Shown: positions 63,649 through 64,000 of the stretch, piece after piece
Numbering within the stretch: position 1 is the stretch's first letter
How the letters are laid out: the number at the start of each line of letters is the position of its first letter
Source of the DNA: CAVRUD01 sp963849635
GTDB lineage: Bacteria > Chloroflexota > Chloroflexia > Thermomicrobiales > UBA6265
Assembly: GCA_963849635.1 (NCBI GenBank)
Contig: CAWKIA010000041.1
Location: 1 to 64,000, forward strand
Direction of reading: 5' to 3'
DNA: 64,000 nt
Made by a program: the position numbers and the translations under genes
Notes under the pieces: model-generated
Told to the model about the DNA's origin: nothing
Seen by the model: only the letters and a program-made list of their open reading frames with translations
Database searches by the model: none

Positions 63649-64000
63649 AGGACTGGTTGACACGAACGTCTTCGTTCATGCGTTCATGAACGACGATCGC
63701 ACGGAGGAGTGTGTCGCGTTCCTCGATGGGGTTCGGTCCGGAGTGACAAGGGCCGAGATCCATCCGTTGGTCGTCCACGAGCTGACATACACCTTCGTGC
63801 GGTACAAGATTTTCCTGATCGGTACGCGATATCAGAGTACATTCGATCTGTTCTCCATTGGCCAGGTATAACGACGGATGTCGACGCTCTTGAGCGGGCT
63901 CTTGTTCGATGGGGTCAAGGATCCGGTGTGGCATTTGTGGACGCGTATCTGGCTGAGATCGCGCTTCGCGACAATCGTCCGGTTTACACGATCAACGTGC
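63641..64000 (+). CDS. PIN domain (VapC-like) ribonuclease toxin, partial at the window edge
   Basis: It starts MDEGLVDTNVFVHAFMNDD, with the first PIN acidic residue (VDTNVFVH), and EIHPLVVHELTYTFVRY. A missing base near 63808 shifts the frame; it resumes as DRYAISEYIRSVLHWPG and contains GSGVAFVDAYLAEIALRDNR, with later acidic residues, then runs off the window. VapC toxins cleave RNA and are neutralised by the overlapping VapB. The 3' end is outside the window. Confidence 0.72.

Overview
This window is GC-rich, gene-dense DNA. It most resembles an uncultured member of the Chloroflexota, in the Thermomicrobiales/Sphaerobacter neighbourhood. That placement is inference from gene content: many Tat-type leaders of the form RRLSRRQAL, several sugar and peptide ABC importers without their own ATPase, a Rieske/DUF2231 protein, and families of GTAGGGGC-, GACCTCACCCCC- and CATCCCGAGC-type intergenic repeats. 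No rRNA or other marker gene is present to confirm it. About twenty genes are broken by single-base indels, mostly in short G or C runs. The pattern fits consensus errors in a long-read assembly better than mass gene decay, so I annotate these as genes and give the break points.

Layout. 0-6.5 kb: a DrrA/DrrB-like exporter (ATPase and permease in one frame) divergent from a TetR regulator with a clear inverted-repeat operator, then a DUF2807 protein, a Gfo/Idh/MocA dehydrogenase, a TIM-barrel isomerase and a VOC protein. 6.6-10.3 kb: an SsuA/SsuC/SsuB-type ABC importer whose substrate-binding gene has a damaged tandem copy of its 3' end. 10.4-15.5 kb: a minus-strand sugar-type importer (binding protein plus two permeases) followed by a Uma2 protein and an SDR dehydrogenase. 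15.8-22.9 kb: a plus-strand NgcEFG-like amino-sugar importer, an SDR dehydrogenase and a penicillin-acylase-family hydrolase. 23-34.8 kb: CNNM/CBS protein, a translationally coupled SWIM/UPF0158/unknown operon, an unknown protein, a Rieske protein, aconitase, a GMC oxidoreductase and an FMN reductase.

34.8-52.4 kb is the unusual part. Nine paralogous exported proteins share a Tat-like leader, a conserved domain of about 150 residues with no family I can name, and mostly a rapidly diverging cysteine-rich tail. Eight lie head-to-tail on the minus strand (34.87-43.47 kb) with a membrane-anchored double-thioredoxin protein (TlpA/MauD-like), a signal-peptide-only mini-gene and another cysteine-rich exported protein. 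The ninth lies at 51.56 kb. Two large NB-ARC/LuxR regulators lie between them, each ending next to an array of GTAC-centred direct repeats placed upstream of a cysteine-rich gene. I infer an exported, disulfide-stabilised protein array with a dedicated thiol oxidoreductase.

52.4-64 kb: an IS630-type insertion sequence placed exactly on the stop codon of the ninth paralog, a cupin, a tRNA 3'-half remnant, a fused SdhC/SdhD-like membrane anchor, a polysaccharide deacetylase, a dipeptide-type ABC importer with a FAD amine oxidase-like enzyme, and a VapBC-like toxin-antitoxin pair beside a methyltransferase fragment.
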